Part shown: piece after piece, positions 4,884 through 5,968 of the stretch
Position numbering within the stretch: the first letter of the stretch is position 1
How the letters are laid out: the number at the start of each line of letters is the position of its first letter
Origin: Bacteroidota bacterium
GTDB lineage: Bacteria > Bacteroidota > Bacteroidia > Cytophagales > Hymenobacteraceae
Assembly (NCBI GenBank): GCA_023424725.1
Contig: JAFADQ010000134.1
Coordinates: forward strand, 1 to 5,968
Direction: 5' to 3'
DNA length: 5,968 bases
Translations under genes and position numbers: made by a program
Notes under the pieces: model-generated
Told to the model about the DNA's origin: nothing
Database searches by the model: none
What the model saw: the letters and a program-made list of their open reading frames with translations, nothing else

Positions 4884-5968
4884 ATGAGCCAAAACCACCC
4901 TGAGCGTTCAGTAGACAGCTTGCTGAAAGAGTTGGAAAATGTGCGGTACCAGTTGCAGGTTGCCGAAGATGTTATAGAAGCTATTCGTACTGGTTCTGTA
5001 GATGCTTTGGCGGTAAAAGAAGGCGGCGAAACCCGCATTTTTACACTGGAAGGCGCCGAGCAAACCTACCGCGTTCTTGTAGAGAGCATGAGCGAAGGCG
5101 CGGTAACTCTTAATCATCAGGGCTTAATTTTATTTAGTAATTCGCAGTTCGCAAAAATTGTAAACCTGCCGCTGCACGAAGTTATAGGCAGCTCGTTTAC
5201 GCGGTTTTTGCCTTTAGAAGAACGCGACCGGTTTGAAGATATGCTGGCCGAAGGCTGGGGCGGCCAAATAAAAGGCGAGTTTATTCTGGCCCCGTTCGCC
5301 AGTTCGCAATTGCATGTTTACCTGTCGCTTAATACAATTGTTGATAAAGACCAGGAACTGCTCGGCATGATCGTTACCAACCTCTCTGAGCAGAAAGAGC
5401 TGGAAAAACTGGCCAAAGCCAAAGAAGAGTTATCAGATAAAAACAAAGAGCTTATCAAGATCAACAACGATCTGGACACCTTTATTTACACCGCCTCGCA
5501 CGACCTTAAAAGCCCCGTGCTGAACATAGAAGGCCTGGTAGATGCGCTGGACGAAATTCTGGACGATGGAAGCTCTAAAGAAGACATCCGGCAGATAACC
5601 AACATGATAGGCAAATCTGTAGCGCGGTTTAAATCTACTTTGCTGGACCTGACGGAAATTACCAAAGTACAGAAAAATTTTGCCGGCGCCGAAGAAGACA
5701 TAGATTGCAAAGAGCTGATAGACGATGTGTTATCAGGCCTTGACCAGTATATTACGCAAAACAACGCCACCATAGAGCTCGATATAGAAAATAGCCCGGT
5801 TATTAAATTTTCGCGCAAAAACTTCCAGAGCATTGTGTATAACCTGGTTACCAACGCCATAAAATACAGCCGCTCGGGCAACCCGCCTAAGGTAAAAATT
5901 AAATCCAAACGCGTGCGCGACTACATGCTGCTAAGCGTAGAAGACAACGGCCTGGGCATAGATATGGA
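4884..5968 (+). CDS. PAS-domain sensor histidine kinase of the kai operon (3' end beyond window)
   Basis: The frame is open from the ATG at 4884 for 361 codons to the window edge, so the end of the ATPase domain is missing. No transmembrane segment or signal peptide is visible, so the kinase is cytoplasmic. Residues about 10-35 are a helical or coiled-coil start; 28-66 hold DVIEAIRTGSVDALAV and FTLEGAEQTYRVLVE, a segment I associate with kinases located near kaiBC genes. A PAS domain covers about 62-170, then a coiled linker (about 170-197). The dimerisation and phosphoacceptor domain has FIYTASHDLKSP at 200-211 with the phosphorylated His at H206. The catalytic domain shows the N box NLVTNAIKYS (320-329, N324) and the start of the G1 box DNGLGI (354-359). 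It would autophosphorylate and donate phosphate to a response regulator not seen here. Its start lies 4 bases after the kaiB paralogue, so it is clearly part of the kai operon and a plausible output component, perhaps analogous to SasA, although it lacks SasA's KaiB-like domain. Confidence 0.95.
   Translation, partial: MSQNHPERSVDSLLKELENVRYQLQVAEDVIEAIRTGSVDALAVKEGGETRIFTLEGAEQTYRVLVESMSEGAVTLNHQGLILFSNSQFAKIVNLPLHEVIGSSFTRFLPLEERDRFEDMLAEGWGGQIKGEFILAPFASSQLHVYLSLNTIVDKDQELLGMIVTNLSEQKELEKLAKAKEELSDKNKELIKINNDLDTFIYTASHDLKSPVLNIEGLVDALDEILDDGSSKEDIRQITNMIGKSVARFKSTLLDLTEITKVQKNFAGAEEDIDCKELIDDVLSGLDQYITQNNATIELDIENSPVIKFSRKNFQSIVYNLVTNAIKYSRSGNPPKVKIKSKRVRDYMLLSVEDNGLGIDM

Noticed and set aside
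5486..5908. A 140-codon open frame on the minus strand inside the histidine kinase
   Set aside because: It lies fully within the conserved kinase domains on the other strand, and its Ser/Leu/Arg-rich translation is typical of a shadow frame.

Overview
The window looks like chromosomal DNA of a Bacteroidota bacterium, most likely a Cytophagales/Hymenobacteraceae-type organism (Pontibacter or Hymenobacter relatives). That is an inference from protein style (PrmA, the DUF6150-type protein, the Q-starting mature secreted protein), from the lack of clear Shine-Dalgarno sequences, and from a TAnnTTTG-type -7 box upstream of kaiC. No rRNA or tRNA marker is present to confirm it.

Left part, minus strand (1-1777): three genes read leftwards. 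In transcription order they are a small secreted DUF6150-like protein (1777-1430), ribosomal protein L11 methyltransferase PrmA (1367-540), and the first 171 residues of a secreted protein that I do not recognise and that leaves the window at position 1. A four-copy 8-bp tandem repeat lies immediately upstream of the prmA start.

Middle (about 1778-2704): roughly 0.9 kb with no credible gene. It separates the leftward genes from the rightward operon. It holds two diverged copies of a palindromic, REP-like repeat (2043-2119 and 2219-2295, exactly 176 bases apart), a TATCTTTG promoter-like box, and a perfect 12-bp palindrome 45 bases before the kaiC start.

Right part, plus strand (2705-5968): a Kai operon without kaiA. 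The order is kaiC (double-domain RecA-family ATPase), kaiB (canonical), a second diverged kaiB paralogue overlapping the first by 4 bases, and, 4 bases after that, a PAS-containing sensor histidine kinase cut by the window end. The tight spacing implies co-transcription and translational coupling. The likely logic is that KaiC acts as a nucleotide-driven timer or state switch, one or both KaiB proteins bind it, and the histidine kinase passes its state to a response regulator that would lie beyond the window. KaiC keeps both Walker A motifs, both catalytic Glu-Glu pairs and hydroxyl residues at the phosphorylation sites, but has a short C-terminal tail, which fits a KaiA-independent system. 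Kai homologues outside cyanobacteria are known. The features most worth a closer look here are the diverged second KaiB and the conserved-looking module in front of the kinase PAS domain.
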